A stretch of DNA of 64,000 nucleotides, from contig OX327702.1 in NCBI GenBank assembly GCA_946807835.1, positions 16,120,001 through 16,184,000 of the forward strand. Reading direction: 5' to 3'. Below the pieces are notes generated by a model, which saw nothing but the letters and a program-made list of their open reading frames with translations, did not search any database and was not told the origin of the DNA. The stretch is from Ailanthus altissimus. Its lineage: Eukaryota > Streptophyta > Magnoliopsida > Sapindales > Simaroubaceae. Position 1 is the first letter of the stretch. The number at the start of each line of letters is the position of its first letter. This document shows positions 26,691-39,391 of this stretch, piece by piece. The translations under genes were made by a program, and so were the position numbers.

Positions 26691-27859
26691 ATTGTTGTAC
26701 AAAAATTTACAAAAGTCCAAGGCCAAGCTTGCACATATACTTAAGTATGTATAATAAGAGAAAATATGTTGGCTCAAGCCACTTTTTGAGACTCAACTTA
26801 TGAGTCATAATTTAATAAGTATAAAATTGAATTAAATGTAGCTTAAAGCATGTGGACTTTTAAATCAAAGTCCACTTAGAGGATACTTAGCCTAAAATAA
26901 GGGCAAGCCCATATTACTAAGGCTAATAGAGAAATATAATCACAATAAGATACTATTTACCTTTATAATCCTCCCTAAATAAAAGTGGGTAACTTTCTTA
27001 TTTATCTTGATAACTAAAATGCATAATAGTTTTTTATTTAGAATAAATTGGTATCTTACTATTGTAATTTATTTTCTCTTTTAAGAGGGATAAAACTCAT
27101 AAAATAAGCTACATTTTAAGAGAAAAAGTGGTCAAATAAAAAGTCTTAACCTAGTACAAAATTCTAACACTATAAAAACTCCATAATACACATGAAAGAC
27201 AAGATAGAACTCAGATATCACAACCTTATAACTCTTTCACATATTATACTTGCCCTAGTTCTTTATTAGTGTAAACAAAATTTTATATATTATTTCTCTT
27301 ATAATTTCCTTTTTATGTTCTTCAGAATAGAACACAGGCATAGCAGCAGCTATGCGTTTGTTCCAGAGCTTAAGGTCCTTATAAAAAGATTACCAATTTT
27401 AGTTTATAAGGTTCAAGAGGCAAGTTTTGTCTAACTTTTAATACTAAGATTTTTACAACTCTAAAATCTAGACTTGTATCACACATTACATACCTCATAT
27501 AGGTCTTACAACAGTTAAATAGTCAAAAAGTATATTATAATACACATATTTCTCTATTATTTATTGTGCAAGCCTAGCTCTAGCACTTCTTACAGTTTGA
27601 GACTTGGTTTATACATAAAAATCCTTACACTCAAGTCAACTAAAGCAAATTTACAACATTAAGTTCCTTTGACTACATAAGCTCTTTAGAAGCTTTATGA
27701 AACTTAATTTTGAACTCACAAGGGAAAATAGGCTAAGATCTATTATTTTAGCCCAAGCTATATCTTTTATACTACTCACTCTGTCAGTGCAGAATCAATA
27801 TAACTAATGATATTCTGCTACATTACAGTCTCTAAAAATTGCTCTAAATATTATTTGCA

Positions 27860-29579
27860 ACTTTATTGAGGAGTTTTGTTAGGATCTTATGATGGAAGAA
27901 ATTAAGAGAAAAGGTGGCAACTTGAGAAAAATTGTCATTGAGGAACAAGGCGAGTCTTTACACTATGAGAATACTCAAAACAACCTGCTCTTGGGTCTAG
28001 ATGCAACCAAAGGGGTGGCCAAGACATACTGCAATCAGAGAGCTATAGCTCAGATTTTGAAAGATGCTATGAAAGAGACTCAATGCTAAAGCCAAAATGA
28101 GTTGTTTGAGGTCATCAACAAAACAAAGCTAGTAGGGCCACCTACAATTGCAATAGTCGCACCAAATGTTGTCTAAGGTATCCTAAGAGAAAACACATGT
28201 GCCCTCTACCATCAACTACATTCAAGAATGAAGGATAAAATCCCTTACTCGATCTGACGTGTAAGCCATAATCAACCAAATAAGTAGTAATAATCTTACA
28301 ACAAAATTAAGTTTGTTTCATTACCAACTTATCTGATTAAGACCATGTATACATACCCTAGAATTTGTGACAAACCATCCTTTCCCTAGTTATTGGTAAT
28401 AAGGGAAATCCCAAGGAACATATTAGGAGATCTATTGACTTTCTTGACACACACACCAATAACAAGAGTTTATGACTTATGGAATTCTCAAAATTTCTTG
28501 TAGGCTATGCATATACCTGGTACGCTTTGTTGCTAATTAGATCCATCCTTACTTAAGATGAAATGGTCCCAAAATTTTACGAGAAATACTTTTTAGAGTG
28601 AGGAAAAGGTCATTATAATCCAACTTAACTAAATAAAACAAAGCTATTCAAAGCCATTGGTTGAGTATGTCAGATAATTTTGGAGACTTGAAATTAGATT
28701 GTTACAACCATAAAAGACAAGAAAAGCTCAAAGAAATTTATGTTAGCAATATGTTGAATGAATATCGAGCCCATCTTAAGAATGTGAAATAGTTTTGTTC
28801 ATCAAGCTTATAGAAGTTTCTTTTCCTTGTTAGTTAAAATCTCTAGTGGTAGACAGTAGAGACCCAATAAAGAGAGGAAAATATATCCATAATCCTTATA
28901 TATGGATAATCGAGCTAGATCATATGATAGACAACCTTTTAATGAGGAAAAATTGAATGTTCTCCTAGATTAGTGTACAGTAGATGGGTTTATACGACTT
29001 TATCTTTCAAGGGAACTTATCTAAGAAAGATAAAAGGAACCCTAATCTTTGCCTCTTACACCAGACATTTAACCACCTAACTATGCATTGTAGATAGCTT
29101 CAGAGGCTGATTCACAACAAAATCAAAGATTAGAACCTAGAAATACTAAACAAGCCATGGGCTATAGACTTCAACCCACTACCATAATATAGGGAAGAAA
29201 GGGCAGTCGTAGTCAACTTGTTAGAATACATTAGAGATATCAAGCTCGCAGAAGGAAAGATCACAGAAGAAGTTAACATAATCATCTAAGAAGGATAACC
29301 TAAAAAGCTAGATGAAAAAGTTGCAAGATCTCATAGTAAAAGCCCTATAGCAAAACCAACGTTCAAATTTCTATTCAATTAGTTAAGGTACAATCTCAAG
29401 GCATGTGAAGCTGTCACCAAAGAACTTTTTTATTTCTTAGCACAACAAGGGTTGTAATGCTACGCAACCAAGGCTTAAATAAATCGAGCCTACTTAAAAA
29501 TAAGTAATGCCATAGTCTTCAATGAAAAGAACATGAAGGCGCGATATCTAAATAGAAGAGACTTTTTATAATTAAAGGC
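27860..29579 (+). pseudogene. gag remnant of the Tat-type element
   Basis: Broken coding fragments run from the open piece 27889-28089 to about 29579. The region 28640-28800 reads as a gag-like helical stretch (SDNFGDLKLDCYNHKRQEKL). A fragment at 29040-29100 sits where this lineage has a zinc-knuckle-like segment. The last part (29500-29575: NAIVFNEKNMKARYLNRRDF) is the stretch that precedes the protease in Tat-type elements. Several stops and frame changes prevent translation. Confidence 0.5.
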
Positions 29580-29775
29580 TAGAATATGATGTGCTAACAA
29601 GAAGAACTTTAGTTGATACAAGAGCATCATTCAACATCACTCTCATAGTTATATTACAGACTACTAAGATTGCTTCAAATTGCATTATAGAAAGAAAGAT
29701 TCAAGTGTCTAGCTTTAATAATATGGCTAAATATTTTAAAGGCATCATACAATTAGACCTGAAAGTAGGGCCACT
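29580..29775 (+). pseudogene. Protease remnant of the Tat-type element, cut by solo LTR S1
   Basis: LVDTRASFNITL matches the protease active-site context, with the expected glycine of Asp-Thr-Gly replaced by Arg. The segment GIIQLDLKVGPL, which follows in this family, ends at the insertion point. The domain resumes at 31097 with a segment matching the ILLGRPW block (here ILIGR near 31150). Confidence 0.65.
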
Positions 29776-31091
29776 TGATGCGATAATTCTATATCTTAAA
29801 ATTGAATGCAAGTATACATTATCATATGCAAGTAATAAATGGGCAAAAGAGTTGGATGTCGAACCCACGAGATTAATATATTCTTTTTAACCAAGTACTA
29901 AAATTATGTATTTCTAGTAATTGTTTAGAAAAATAAAAATCTAAAAATGAATTTAGAAAATATAAAAGCAATGAAACAATGTAAAGAGATTTAGATGATA
30001 GCAATATAGAGAAAACCTAAGGTTAATATTATTCCTCAATATTCTTTCCAATGATAAATTCTCTAATATTTAATTCCTTAGTTCTTGTTATTGATCAAGA
30101 TACTATTGTATTCACAAGCTTCTTCTAAGGTCATGCAAGTATGCCTTAATTTACCAAATACCTATATTCATGTGGTACTTGTAATAAATTAAGATTCATT
30201 AAGATTAAGTCTTATTAATCATACAAGCAAATTAGGTATATTCCTATCCTAATTTGAAACTTGCATATGCAACATTGAATATTACTCTACAATAATGTAT
30301 TAAATTATCTAGGTATAAATATAATGATTCCTCTTTCTAGTTTATCAAAATATTATCAATTCATTCACCATATATTGGTTAGATATATTGAAGCAATAAG
30401 AACAAATAATTTAAATAACAAAGAGCTAAATTTATTAAATATTAGAAAGAAATGGCAATTAAGTGCACATATTGAGTTTAAGTATTAAACCTAGAAAGAA
30501 AATTTAGTTCATAGCTATAAGAGAATAGCGACAAAAATAATAAAAAATCATGATACAATCAATAGCAAACCGATATAGACGTCGAATTGATCTTGATTGA
30601 GCTGCCTAAAAAACTCTTATTACTGAAGAACGCCTTGAATCTCTCTTTATGATTGCTTCAATTAAGCTTCAATTGCTCTCTAAGACTTGTGTTATGTATT
30701 CTTGATGTTTTTGGATGCTCTCTAAAGGTTGCGGACGAGGCCCTTTTATAGGGATTGATATGAGCTTGAAATCACTTATTCTTATCGGGTCAGGAATTGC
30801 ACTACCATGAGGCGCTATGTGTAAAAGGCTGTATTGCTAGAAGGGTGAAGGTTTGGTGCTGGAACATTGGCTATCGCTGGCGCTGGGGCTGTAGACTATG
30901 ACTAAAAAAGGTATTTTTTCCTGATTTTCTTATTTTAATCACTGTTCTAGCATTAGTCGAAAATTCTTGTGGTGCTGGGGCGATGAACTGCATATTTTGA
31001 AAAGTTTGCATAAATAGTCATTTATTTTTATAAAAAATAAAATATCAAAATAAAAAACGTGAGAAAATATATGACAAATATGCCCTTATCA
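29776..31091 (-). mobile_element. Solo LTR S1, minus strand, target duplication CCACT
   Basis: On the minus strand it starts TGATAAGGGC (31091) and ends GCATCA (29776). CCACT flanks both sides (29771-29775 and 31092-31096), a perfect 5-bp duplication. The length is 1316 bp, with no internal domain. It is homologous to 36015-37678 and 61791-63278. Its GC-rich motif array (30800-30990) has mostly decayed through CG-to-TG/CA changes. Confidence 0.9.
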
Positions 31092-31096
31092 CCACT

Positions 31097-33315
31097 GCAT
31101 GCCCTAGCTCTATTCTATGTCATGAATGTTATAACCGTATACCATATATTGATTGGTAGGTTATGATTGTATATTCACAAATTAGTAATGTCAACTTACC
31201 ATAATGCATCAAGGGTAAAATTAGAAGAAAGCCAATCAAGATTGCAGGCAATCCTACTTCTTTATATCAATAAAAGAGTTATCTCATAGATGCCTAAGCC
31301 TACAACAAGTTTGACATCTACCTAAGAAATATATTGGCCAAATAAGAGGGTTACTGAGGACTGGTCGGTATGATATACCTCCCAACCCAGACTTAAGAGA
31401 GGCCACAAGTAGAAAGAGAAAAGAAGAGTTCCTTAAAATAACACATCTAGACAAGAAGCAAGTCTTCTCAAGAAAGCTAGGCCAAAATGCCCTTGTTGCC
31501 AGAAATACCCAATAGGCATGTTATATACCATTTATGATGGTTTACAAGACCTAAACTATCTAAGAAGAAGGTTGTTGATGACTACAGAAAGGAAAGCCTT
31601 TATATAGATGTTCATATGCCATAAAATTAGTTGTGACTTTAGAAGATAAAATCTTTCTCGCTTTATATTACATACAAGATGGAGCTTTAACAATTAATGA
31701 AGAGCTAGAGGAAATTGATTTGAGCATTTATTGCAAGGCGCAAAAGCCTATGCTAGCGAGCACTAAGCTTTATACATAAAAGAAAAAGATAACTTATCAA
31801 CTTACTGAAAAGGTACAATAGTGTGTTTGCATGGGGATATCGGGACATACCTCGATTAGACCCTTAAATGGTTTGCTATTCCCTTAATGTACAACCTAGA
31901 GTTAAGCTAGTCAAACATTCGCTGCAACAACTTCTATTTAGACTTGGAATAAAAAATCTAAGAAAAGAAGTGAAGAAGCTCAAAGTTGTTGGATTTGCAA
32001 AGTCTAGCAAAACCTCATTTGGCTAGCCAATATAGTGACCATAAAGAAGAAGAATGGCGAGATTTGTGTATACATTGATTTTTAGGATCTCAATAAGACA
32101 TGTCTTAAGGATGACTTCCTATTGCCAAACATAGAAGTTCTCATTGACAATACTTCAGGCCAAAAGATGTTGTCATTTATAAACCACTTCAACAGCTACA
32201 ACCAAATCAAAATAATTTTGAGTAACATCGAGAAGACAGCCTTCCGCACTCTTGTAAGCAATTCTACTACACAGTCATATTATTTAGCTTTAAGAAAATA
32301 AGGGCTACTTATTAAAAAACCATGAATGCCATATTTCATAAAATGATGGGTTTATAAGTGAAGGATTATGTGGACAACTTAGTGATCAAATCCACTACTC
32401 GAACATACCACTTAGCTATTTAAAAAAGGTGTTCAAGCACTGTCATTTACATAGCCTCAAAATAAACCCTAAGAAGTGTGCCTTTGGGGTCTCAATAGGC
32501 TAATTCCTCAATTTTCTAGTCCACTAAGAGGCATTGATGTTGATCTAACTAAGATTGAAAGCATCACCTTATACTACCTTTATTTACTTAAAAGGACTTG
32601 AAAAGCTTGATCGGTAAATTTTTCTACATTCGATGGTTCATTATCATATTATCTATTTTCAGCTTTGTTCCTCTGCTAAAAAAGAATGTTGAATACAAAT
32701 AGAGAGGAGAAAAGCCTTCCTAAAATTTCAGTGCATCATCTTGACACTACCTACTATGAAATCTTTAAGCAAAGGGAAGCCATTTTGCATCTGTCTCACT
32801 GCTACAATCAAAGCCATAGGTGTTCTACTAACTTAAGAAGATAACCAACAATAAGAGCATCCTATCAACTATGTTAGTTAACAACTATTTAGGGCAAAAA
32901 CTAGTACTATAAGCTAGAGCACGTTTATCTCTCTCTTGTGTATGTCTCACAAAGGATATAACATACTTGTTGGCACATCTATTTCATCTTATGATGAGAA
33001 CTGGCCTTATTCAATACTTGATACTATTTGGTAAAACTGACACGATGGGTTTTGATCCTCATAAAAATGTAACATTACTTGCATAGTTCTAAGTCTAAAT
33101 AAAGGTCAAGCTATAATCAACATGATCAAAAAACATTTTGCAAACAAAGAGGAACCCCTCTTAAAAGAATCGTTAGAGGCTTTGTCTAAATAAGTGTGTG
33201 CCATAAATAAATAGATTGATGAAAACTCTACTTTGATGGTTTAACTAGTGCTACAGCTAGAGACGTTGACTTTTCTATTATAGATCTAAAAAGAAAGTCT
33301 TTTATCTTTTTATGA
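31097..33315 (+). pseudogene. Protease end, reverse transcriptase and RNase H of the Tat-type element
   Basis: The RT region is readable from about 31860 (VCYSLNVQPRVKLVKHS). The block IKKKNGEICVYIDF, followed by a stop and DLNKTCLKDDFLLPNI, lies near 32038-32130. SYNQIKI and EKTAFRT follow near 32195-32250, and INPKKCAFGVS near 32460-32495. The connecting RNase H reads FCICLTATIKAIGVLLT near 32780-32835. A second block, YFDGLTSATARDVDF (33220-33270), resembles the additional archaeal-type RNase H known in Tat elements. Numerous stops and frameshifts are present. Confidence 0.7.
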
Positions 33316-36014
33316 CAGGGTAAGTAACATTCTACCTATCAATTTTTAAACTTCAGAGTTTTTATTTTAATATAATCTAATTAATTCATTAATCAACATT
33401 CTACTTATCAATAATTAATTTATTAAAATTAAATAATTAATTAAGTTATGTCAATTATTTGAAATTAATTTAATATTAAAACCATGATGATAATCTTATC
33501 CTAATCTTAATAGTACAATAATGTCACATAATATATTTATGTATGGACATGTGAATATGACACTCTTAATCTGTATTTCATATTATTCAACCGATTAATT
33601 AACTAAATAAATAATCAATTCATAATCTATAGCTTTTACTAGGAAGAAAATATTAAAACTAACTCTAACTTCTTCAAAGTGCTCCTTGAAGCCAACTTGG
33701 GCTTAAGCCAACTTTTATTTGCAAATGCCTAAAAATTCACTAACCAACTTAGGTCAGATTTGCACCTTACTTACAAATATCTCAAAAGTTTTAAGCCAAA
33801 CATAATTAGCTAAACCTAAAGGAGGGCTAATTGAGAAACACCAGATAAAAACCTTAATTTCCATCTTTTTCTCGTCGGTCGCCGCCTCTCAATACAGCCA
33901 CTGCCCAAGCCAAATCGTCGGCCGCCATAAAGAGACTGGCATTCACCATACAAGAGGTCGGTCAACTGCACTACAACTTCCTGTCGCCATCTGCATGCCG
34001 CTTCTCACATCGACCACCTATTCAAGGGTAGAATGCGCTGCTAGCAGCTCGTGTCGCCGCTATATGTTGCTGACTCTTCGTGTCTTGCATTGACTGGCCG
34101 CTAGTCCTATGGTACTTGCACTATGTAGCCAAGGCAGAGTGAGCAATGACCTTAATTTGCCTTCTATTGATGTTCATAATTAAAATTAGACCATAGAGAA
34201 ATATCTTTCCTCTTTAATTACTTATTTACCCGCAAGTCACCAATTGCTCTAATGATCCTTTTTTCAGTATGCTTGTATTTGTAAGTAAATATACAGATAA
34301 ATAATTTATTAAATAAATTATGGTCACAAATTTAATAGATTAAGTACTGCAAACAGCTTAGGTAAGCATCACTAAGTATAGATTATATCATGCAAGTATA
34401 TATTCCTATAATCCATGAAATTGCATCTCTAAGTTATGAAGATTTTGATCGTTTATATAGATCTCATTATGTGATAACTCTAAAGATATAATACATGAAT
34501 GCAAGTTCATTACCTACTCGGGATTAAGATCAATTAAGCTTATTAAAGATTTTGTGAATCAAAATCAATAATATTTCTTTAACTATATCAAAATTCTCAA
34601 TAACCTAGTTTAATGTATTAAATACACTATTTTTCTACTATAAATCTCTAGTTCAAGAATCAAGATAAATCATTCACTAAAGTATAAAAAATACAATCTT
34701 ATATAATAAAATACTTTTTCCCCATTAATGATTATGAATATTGTTTAATTTATAAAAAAATTATTATTTATATCTTTTTTATTAGCATCATAATGCTGAT
34801 ATACACTATTAAAAAATAGAATTTGGTGATAGAAATTTTGTAATTGAAATTTTAGTCTATCACCAATTTCTGATAAATATTATCTAGCATTTTACAATAT
34901 CAGTAAATAGTGATAGATTATGGCACAATGAGTTTTTTTATTTTTTTGGTTATTCATCATTAACTTGTGATAATATGTATCACAAATTTGTTATAGAAAG
35001 GCCCTATAAATATAATCCAGATATTGGTGATAGAAATTTTTAAAGACGTTTAAAGAAAATTTAGAAAAAGCTAACTTTTTAGTGTTCAATGGTAAAAAAT
35101 GACAGCATTCTTCTATCTTTTTGTTTTCAAAAATATATGAAACGATATCAATTTGGGTTTTATTACTCTGACAATATGATGCCATTTTGATATTTGCGCT
35201 AAGTCTAAATGACACAATGTTATGGTGCTCCATTTATACATGTCATAAATTTGTAAAAACTAAATCATTTCTCTCGCATCTCAAAACTTACAACTTTCAA
35301 ATTCTTAAAACAAACAAAAAAAAATAAAAATTTACAAATACGCAAATTGCCATTGTTAAGCCATCCTACTGCCCAACCAAGCTACCGCTCAAGCTTCTCA
35401 CTACCCAATTGCCCCACTGGTCAGCTGCGAGCCATTATTCTAGCATGCTGGCAGCCCTAAATGTCTATTGTCCTTAGTTGTAATCCACCATCCCAACACG
35501 TTTGCCTCCCCAAGCTGCAAGTCAGCAACTCGTTCACTACGAGCTTACATCTCCATCGCCTCGATCTAATAGGTAGTAGTACTAGTAGCTCCCCCACCTC
35601 TATCCAGTACCATGGACAAATTTGGATCTTTCTGTTTTAGTTAGTAGGTTTGCCATTTAAACTTTACAAAGAAATTTTTTAAAATTTATGATTCAATAAT
35701 CATGTATGGATATGAATTGAGATAGATACCAAATAAAGAGTTCGTAAGAAGTCTAGTATGCAGCTTGTGGGAGGAAGGAGCAAAACAAAATGCAAGAAGC
35801 ACGAGGGCATTGTTCATATAGGTATTATTCATGCGGCAACTTTTAGATATTTCTTATTTTGGCTTAATTGACTTCTTTAAGTGGGTCTCAAACTCCTACA
35901 CGCAAGGACTTTTATTCTAACTAGGTTTAATGTTTCTTAGGCTTTTATAAACACTATATAAACCTTTGTAAACCCTTAAAATAACTCAAGCATCTTAAGC
36001 ATCAAAGATGTAAA
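33316..36014. other. Unclassified non-coding DNA with two GC-rich islands
   Basis: Mostly AT-rich, with no gene recognised. Two C-rich islands, 33870-34150 (GTCGGTCGCCGCCTCTC and similar) and 35345-35620, stand out and contain CCGCC/CTGCC words without a long open frame. A possible CACTA-type transposon end lies at 34803, with the subterminal word GGTGATAGAAATTTT occurring twice (34829 and 35025). A TATA-like TATATAAACC at 35954-35963 suggests a further LTR remnant interrupted by S2. Confidence 0.4.
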
Positions 36015-37678
36015 TGATAAGGGCATATTTGTCATATATTTTATCATATTTTTATTTTGATATTTTATTATTTTATGAGAATAGATGGGTATTTATGTAC
36101 ATTATTATTATTTATTGGGACTAGAACAAAATTTAAAGACTAGACCTTCATCGTGCCAGTGACAGGCCAGCGCCCTAGTGTTATATCTTTATCGCGCCAG
36201 CGACGGGCCAGAGCTCCAGCGCCAACATTCCACTGCTCCAGCGGTGAGGCTTATTACATCCAGTACCCCAGCAACAGTAGCATAGTGCCCCAACGGTAGT
36301 GCGAATCCTAATTCGACGAGAATTGAGATTTTTAAGCTCATATCAATCCCTATAAAAGGCCACTCGTCCCCAGACTTTAAAAATTAACTTAGATCACCAT
36401 AGAGCAATTCAAGAACACCAAGAATACAGAGCACAAGTGTTAGAGAACAATAGGAGTTTAATTGAAGCAACCTTAGAGAGAGATTCAAGGCGTTCTTTAG
36501 CATCAAGAGTTTCTTAGGCAGCACAATCAAGACAAATTCAACGTCTATATCAGTTTGCTATTGATTGTATCATGATTTATTATTATTTTTACTACTGTTC
36601 TCTTATAGCCATGAACTAAATTTCTTTTCTATGGTTAATACTTGAACTCAATATGTGCGCTTAGTTGTCATATCTTGTTAATATTTAATAAATTTAGTAT
36701 TTTGTTATTCAAATTACTTGTTTGTAATGCTTCAATATATCTGGCCAATATATGGTGAATGAATTGGTAATATTTTGATAAACTCAGAAGAGGAATCATA
36801 ATATTTAGACCTAGATAATTAGATGCATGATTGTAGAGTAACGTTTAATGTTGCACATGCAAGTTTTAATTTAGGATATGAATATACCTAATTGGTATAT
36901 ATGATCAATAAGACTTAATCTTAATGAATCTTAATTTATTACAAGTACTATAAGAATATAGGTATTTGGTAAATTAAGGTATACTTGCATGACCTTGGAA
37001 GAGGCTTGTTAATATTTAATAAACGTAGTCTTTTGTTATTTAAATTACTTGTTTGTAATGCTTCAATATATCTGGCCAATATATGGTGAATGAATTGATA
37101 ATATTTTGATAAACTCGAAAGAGGAATAATAATATTTAGACCTAGATAATTGGATGCATGATTGTAGAGTAACATTTAATGTTGCACATGCAAGTTTTAA
37201 TTTAGGATAGAAATATACCTAATTGGCATATATGATCAATAAGACTTAATCTTAATGAATCTTAATTTATTACAAGTACCATAAGAATATAGGTATTTGG
37301 TAAATTAAGGTATACTTGCATGACCTTGGAATAGGCTTGTGAATACATTAATGTCTTGATCAATAACAAAGACTAAGGGAGTTAAATATTAGAGATTAAT
37401 CATTAGAAAGCATATTGAAGGATAGTATTAATCCTAGATTTTCTCTATATTGCTATCACCTAATTCTCTTTTCATTGTGTTGTTGTTTTTATATTTTCTA
37501 CAATCATTCTTAGATTTTTATTTTTCTGAATAAATATTAGAAAGACATAATTTTAGTATTTGGTTAAAAAATAGAAATTATCCCTGTGGGTTCGACATTC
37601 GACTATTTAGTCCCTTTATTACTTGCATACAATAGTGTATACTTGTACTTAATTTTAAGATATAAAAATATCTCATCA
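36015..37678 (+). mobile_element. Solo LTR S2, plus strand
   Basis: It starts TGATAAGGGC and ends TCTCATCA, as in S1 and S3. The flanks are GTAAA (36010-36014) and ATAAA (37679-37683), a 5-bp target duplication with one change. It is 1664 bp long, longer than its relatives because it carries a 331-bp internal tandem duplication. A TATA box (CCCTATAAAAGG) lies at 36349-36360, and a decayed GC-rich array upstream at 36150-36300. Confidence 0.85.
36675..37336 (+). repeat. 331-bp tandem duplication inside solo LTR S2
   Basis: Unit 1 is 36675-37005 and unit 2 is 37006-37336. Both begin TTGTTAATATTTAATAAA and differ by a small number of substitutions, with no length change. The relatives S1 and S3 have a single copy of this segment. 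Confidence 0.92.
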
Positions 37679-38239
37679 ATAAACACAAGAGAGAATAGAT
37701 GAGTTAAGTACACACTAAGTTCTTGTGTACACTAGGGTGGAACCATGGGGGTGTCCTTGTTCTTATATGAACAATAGGAGAACCAATAGATCATTTGAGA
37801 GCTCTAACTGCTCTTGTATTCTGCGGTAAAATCTCTTATGGAGAGTAGTAGATTATCACAACTAAGCAAATTATAAAAATCACAATATAGAGAAAGTCTA
37901 GGATTACAACTATCTTTCAATATATTTTTCTAAAGATATTACTCTTAATATTTTAATCTCTCAATTTTATTATTGGTCAAGACACTAACTTCTTCACTAG
38001 CCTCTTCCGATGGTTAAGTGAATATATCTTAAATTACCAATTACCTATATTTTTATAGTAACTAGATAAAATTAAGACTCGTTAAATTTAAGTTCTTTTA
38101 ATCATACATTCCATATAGGTATATTTCTATTCTATATCAAAACGTTTAGATTACTTTGCAATCATATATCAAATTACGGTTGGCTAAACACAAGGATGCC
38201 TTTTTCATGTTTATCAATGTATTCTTCCTATTTTTCTTA
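37679..38239. other. Unclassified DNA and an LTR fragment on the minus strand
   Basis: From about 37855 to 38225 the minus strand follows the 3' third of the Athila-type LTRs, including the segment near 38100-38160 matching the ATACCTATATG/AATATAGGTA region. The part at 37679-37854 is not recognised. No coding sequence. Confidence 0.5.
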
Positions 38240-38598
38240 GAGATGCTCATACTCAAATAGTACACCTAGTGTTGATGAACAAATAGACACTATAGAACTC
38301 GTTGATTATAGTTTAAGGCGAAATCCTAGGGCATACATAATTAAAGAGATGATTTTAGGCCTTATTTGGACCATTTTATCCTTTTGAGCCTATTGATATA
38401 TATTTTATTCCTAATCACCCATTTTGAGCCTAATGACCACCTTTCTTTCTTAACCACAATAATGCCTAAAAATATTTACATATTGCTCCATCATTATTAC
38501 CCCTCACACCATAAACATAATAGTTATTGTTGTTGTTTTTTTAAAAGGGCTGAAAAATTCTAAGTTTGGGGGTATAGTTATATGAAATAGCATTATGT

Positions 38599-38634
<36 letters not shown>

Positions 38635-39391
38635 ATAAAAGCAAATATATATATATATATATGTATATATGCTAAAACAAAGAGAGAAATAAATAAATAA
38701 TAGATATTTTTTATTATTTTGTTTATTTATTTATTTTCCCCTTTTTTGGAGCATATATATATATTATATAGCTAAGAAGCAAAAAAGAAAGTTTTAAATA
38801 AATTTGGGGGAGTACTTTGGGAATGTGATGAAAGGTTTGATGAGTAAAAAGCGTGATTGTATGTTTATGGTGTGATTTAAGCCCAATATTACTCTATTTT
38901 ATCCTACCTTCACCTAAGCCATATATTACAAGCTTATTAAAGTTCTATTTAATCATTGATCATGTGTATTTCTAATTAGTAGAGAGTTGTATGAAAAACC
39001 TATTTATGATAGTGTTCTGTAAATAAAAGAATGCCAAGACAAAACTTTTATGTATAATCTTGAGCACTTAAGCTAATCTTGGTAAAATTCAGTTAACACT
39101 TGCTTATTTTGCACACACACAAGGTTGATCATTTAAGAGGAATAATGAAAGTGTTTAATTACGGTATTGGTGAATTTTTAAGATTTGTTTTTTCAATTTT
39201 GAAAGATTTAAAGATTATCAAGGCAGTTTTTGAGACCATTATGTAATCAACAAATCAACTAACCATGTATTAGTTTTTCATGTTTTGACATTTCATTTTT
39301 GTTTCAATCTTTTTTGTGAGTTGTTATTTTCCGTGTGTGTTATTCTCTCTTATTGCTCGAGGATGAGCAATTATCTAATTTTGGGGTATTT
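38240..39391 (+). other. 3' internal fragment upstream of the shared LTR, with microsatellites
   Basis: It is collinear with 43630-43847 plus 46965-47796. It holds an (AG)15 run at 38601-38630 and an (AT)n run at 38647-38671. The same place in the second copy (47092-47140) has an interrupted AG tract. The signature GCTCGAGGATGAGCAA (39355-39370) and a decayed polypurine tract (39376-39388) precede the LTR. Confidence 0.75.

Larger units (their letters stand above)
26691..33315 (+). mobile_element. Tat-type Ty3/gypsy retrotransposon, degenerate and truncated
   Basis: It contains a presumed 5' LTR with a TATA box (CACTATAAAAACT, 27168-27180), gag and protease remnants, reverse transcriptase, RNase H and a second RNase-H-like block. 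The RT words and second RNase H are those of the Tat group. Stops and frame changes are frequent. An S-family solo LTR (29776-31091) splits the protease. The sequence stops matching near 33315, without an integrase or 3' LTR. The left boundary is approximate. Confidence 0.65.

Noticed and set aside
27338..27355. Hairpin GCATAGC-AGCA-GCTATGC in the Tat-type leader
   Set aside because: A single short stem of 7 bp, frequent by chance in a window this size, and no second copy.
29591..29890. 99-codon open frame
   Set aside because: It is a chimera: the first part is protease remnant and the rest is read through the end of solo LTR S1 on the opposite strand.
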